NCBI GenBank assembly: GCA_035390885.1
Contig: DAOOUW010000031.1
Coordinates: 1-26,098, forward strand
Reading direction: 5' to 3'
Source: JAOAFT01 sp035390885
Lineage (GTDB): Bacteria > Bacteroidota > Ignavibacteria > UBA10030
Length of the DNA stretch: 26,098 bases
Below the pieces are notes generated by a model that was not told the origin of the DNA, ran no database searches, and was given only the letters and a program-made list of their open reading frames with translations. This document shows, in pieces, positions 24,202-26,098 of this stretch; the first letter of the stretch is position 1, and each line of letters begins with the position of its first letter. Position numbers and translations under genes: made by a program.

Positions 24202-26098
24202 TTATTCAGGTTTTAAAATGATCCCAAGACTCTCTTGACTACTAATTTTTGTGAGGAGCGGTTTTGAAAATTGTAGATGACGTACAAATTGTAATTCCTC
24301 AACCGCTGGCTGGCGTGATAGCCATCGCCAATCCACGAAACCAATTTGCTGAGCAGAATCAACAGTAAAATATCCTACACGAAACGACGTTATATTTTGA
24401 AAGAAGTGCGAACCTTGCGAGGGCGTAACCTCAATATCAGAAAATCCACACTCGACAATGACGCCAACGCCTGCAATTTGATCCCACGTTACTGGAATTC
24501 CCAACCATGGATCGAGACTTCCCCATCTTCCAAAGCCAATAAGAATATATGGGCGTTTTTGATTCTGCAATTTTCTATTGAAGTATGCAACCTCCGACGC
24601 TGTCATTTTCGTTTTCGCACGATCGAAAGAATCAGGATTGACCATCACAATATCATACACATCGTCGACAATTCCATTTCCAAGCGCTTGCTGACTCTTA
24701 CAAATCAAATCCGCATCATCAACAACATCAATCCGAACATTTTCAGTTTCAGGACTTAATACTAATGGACGAATCTGGAGTAACGCAAATTCTTTTGCGC
24801 CGCGTCCATTCGGAGACATATTAACAGCAAACTCCAGTTCAACCTGCGTGCCCATCCCCCACGATCCGATATCAAGAATTGTTGCTGCAATTTCTGGTAA
24901 CGGAAAAGACCTTTGCCGCAGCATCGGTACAAATGTAATGAGTCGCTTCCCTTCCCGAGTCATTCCATCGTAGACAGCATCCTCATCAGCAACATAGGTA
25001 GAGACAACATTCGTCAATGCACCGTCATCTTCAGCAACCGATACATCGTAACGTTTGAGTAAGACATCAGGAGTTTCATGGTTCACATGACTGAACGATG
25101 CAGTAACATCGAGCGCCAGAAATTCTTGCTGAGCATTCCGTAATGTATCGCGCGTTGTAGAAAATTGTGTAAGATGACGCGGATAGCGAGGACAAAATTG
25201 AATGGAATTCCAGCCTTCCACTACGGTGTATCCTAATCCAACTGCTACATACACAATTCCATCATTTGGTTTTTGAGGCGGAATTGGATAGAAGTTGTAC
25301 GACTTTGCGACTCCGGCAAAATCCGGATAAAATCGCTCGGCATGATGTCTGCCAACCATACGCTGAACAATGACAGCCATTCTCTCTTCTTCGAGATGGT
25401 ACGGCGTTGCCTGCATATAATCTCTGGCTCGCTTAAAATATGTAGAAGCGTACACAAGTCTAATGCTATCGAGAAGTTCTTGAAGCCGAACTTTTTTATC
25501 AGGATTATTATTGGGAATCATATAGGTATGGTACACACCGGCAAACGGCTGGTACTGAGAATCTTCCAACAAACTGGAAGAACGTACAGCCAATGGAACA
25601 TCAACGAGATCCAAATAATCCTCTAACTTCCGAACAATTTCAGGAGGGAAAAAAGGCGCTTCGAGAAATCGTTTAATTATTTCTTCATCCGAGATTTCTT
25701 CAAATAAAATATTCGAAAGTTTGTTCTCATGAATAAATCGGTCAAAAACATCCGTAGCAATAACGATTGCCGATGGTACTGTAATTTCAACTCCATCGAA
25801 TTTATTTTGCAATCCATAATTCGTGATCAGCTTATTCAAAAATCCTAAACCACGCGCTTTACCGCCAATAGAACCTGTACCAACGCGAGCAAAACTCAAC
25901 GACGGATCAAATGTATCTTTTGAGAATTCCGTCATCACTCCGCGTTGAAGTTCTTCTTTGTAACGTTTAAGCGTATCAATAATATCGTTCCGCAATGCTT
26001 CAATGGATGGGAAATCCGTTACTTTTCGCGGGCGAAGTTTGTAGGCAAGCCAGAATTCCGTTCGCGCCTTAAGCCAATTTGAAAAATGATTTCGCTCG
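24202..26098 (-). CDS. PEP/pyruvate-binding (PPDK N-terminal-like) domain protein, N-terminus beyond the right edge
   Basis: The frame is open from the right edge, so the gene starts outside the window; 631 residues are visible. The domain is the nucleotide/PEP-pyruvate-binding module of pyruvate phosphate dikinase and PEP synthase. GSIGGKARGLGFLNKL and PLAVRSSSLLEDSQYQPFAG are visible early in this part, and PNGRGAKEFALLQIRPLV later. The C-terminus (QKRPYILIGFGRWGSLDPWL, then GSHFFQNITSF) is typical of a large FCB-type family annotated as PEP synthase-like. I do not see the phosphohistidine swivel motif or a PEP-utilising TIM barrel in the visible part, so catalysis of the classical reaction is doubtful. 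Its position upstream of aguB and aguA does not explain its role. Confidence 0.85.
   Translation of the reverse strand, partial: ERNHFSNWLKARTEFWLAYKLRPRKVTDFPSIEALRNDIIDTLKRYKEELQRGVMTEFSKDTFDPSLSFARVGTGSIGGKARGLGFLNKLITNYGLQNKFDGVEITVPSAIVIATDVFDRFIHENKLSNILFEEISDEEIIKRFLEAPFFPPEIVRKLEDYLDLVDVPLAVRSSSLLEDSQYQPFAGVYHTYMIPNNNPDKKVRLQELLDSIRLVYASTYFKRARDYMQATPYHLEEERMAVIVQRMVGRHHAERFYPDFAGVAKSYNFYPIPPQKPNDGIVYVAVGLGYTVVEGWNSIQFCPRYPRHLTQFSTTRDTLRNAQQEFLALDVTASFSHVNHETPDVLLKRYDVSVAEDDGALTNVVSTYVADEDAVYDGMTREGKRLITFVPMLRQRSFPLPEIAATILDIGSWGMGTQVELEFAVNMSPNGRGAKEFALLQIRPLVLSPETENVRIDVVDDADLICKSQQALGNGIVDDVYDIVMVNPDSFDRAKTKMTASEVAYFNRKLQNQKRPYILIGFGRWGSLDPWLGIPVTWDQIAGVGVIVECGFSDIEVTPSQGSHFFQNITSFRVGYFTVDSAQQIGFVDWRWLSRQPAVEELQFVRHLQFSKPLLTKISSQESLGIILKPE

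Overview
This window looks like a piece of a bacterial genome from the Bacteroidetes/Chlorobi/Ignavibacteria (FCB) neighbourhood, probably a metagenome-derived scaffold. The lineage call is inference. It rests on a GWxTD-domain secreted protein, an Omp85 protein and a UbiA-type prenyltransferase lying together, on the deoxyhypusine-synthase-like and DUF3108 genes, and on the moderately A+T-rich DNA. A run of exactly 100 N (23381-23480) marks a scaffold join of unknown real size. Every intact gene is on the minus strand, so transcription runs from high to low coordinates.

Region 1 (1-7241) is a type I restriction-modification operon, read hsdM, fic, hsdS, hsdR, with hsdR leaving the window at the left edge. 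hsdM and fic overlap by ATGA. hsdS follows after 159 bp that hold a perfect palindrome and related motifs. HsdS is unusually long (594 aa). After the canonical HsdS end it carries about 195 extra residues with an AAGP motif. A second, nearly identical copy of the hsdS 3' end lies just downstream, in the same frame, directly in front of hsdR. These 65-bp direct repeats (one mismatch, spaced 693 bp = 231 codons) bracket the extra domain, so recombination between them would give a normal 399-aa HsdS overlapping hsdR by ATGA. This is the most interesting structure in the window.

Region 2 (7242-8723) has no intact gene. It holds three copies of a hairpin-rich dispersed repeat, short tandem units of 24-27 bp, and a 5'-truncated, frameshifted and stop-interrupted ISL3-family transposase on the plus strand. 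A fourth repeat copy, in opposite orientation, lies at 11072-11189, so a two-gene unit (yraN, cstA) sits between inverted copies.

Region 3 (11352-26098) is a compact chromosomal run with mostly overlapping or closely spaced genes, probably one or a few operons. In transcription order it reads: a PEP/pyruvate-binding-domain protein (partial), aguB and aguA (agmatine to putrescine; both cut by the N gap), a 122-aa conserved protein, a GT9 glycosyltransferase, a DUF3108 protein, a deoxyhypusine-synthase-like protein, a CPBP membrane protease, cdsA, rimO, a GWxTD protein, an Omp85 outer-membrane protein, a UbiA prenyltransferase and rnhB. The themes are envelope biogenesis (phospholipid, LPS-type sugar transfer, outer-membrane assembly) and polyamine synthesis. 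I saw no rRNA or tRNA gene and no CRISPR array.
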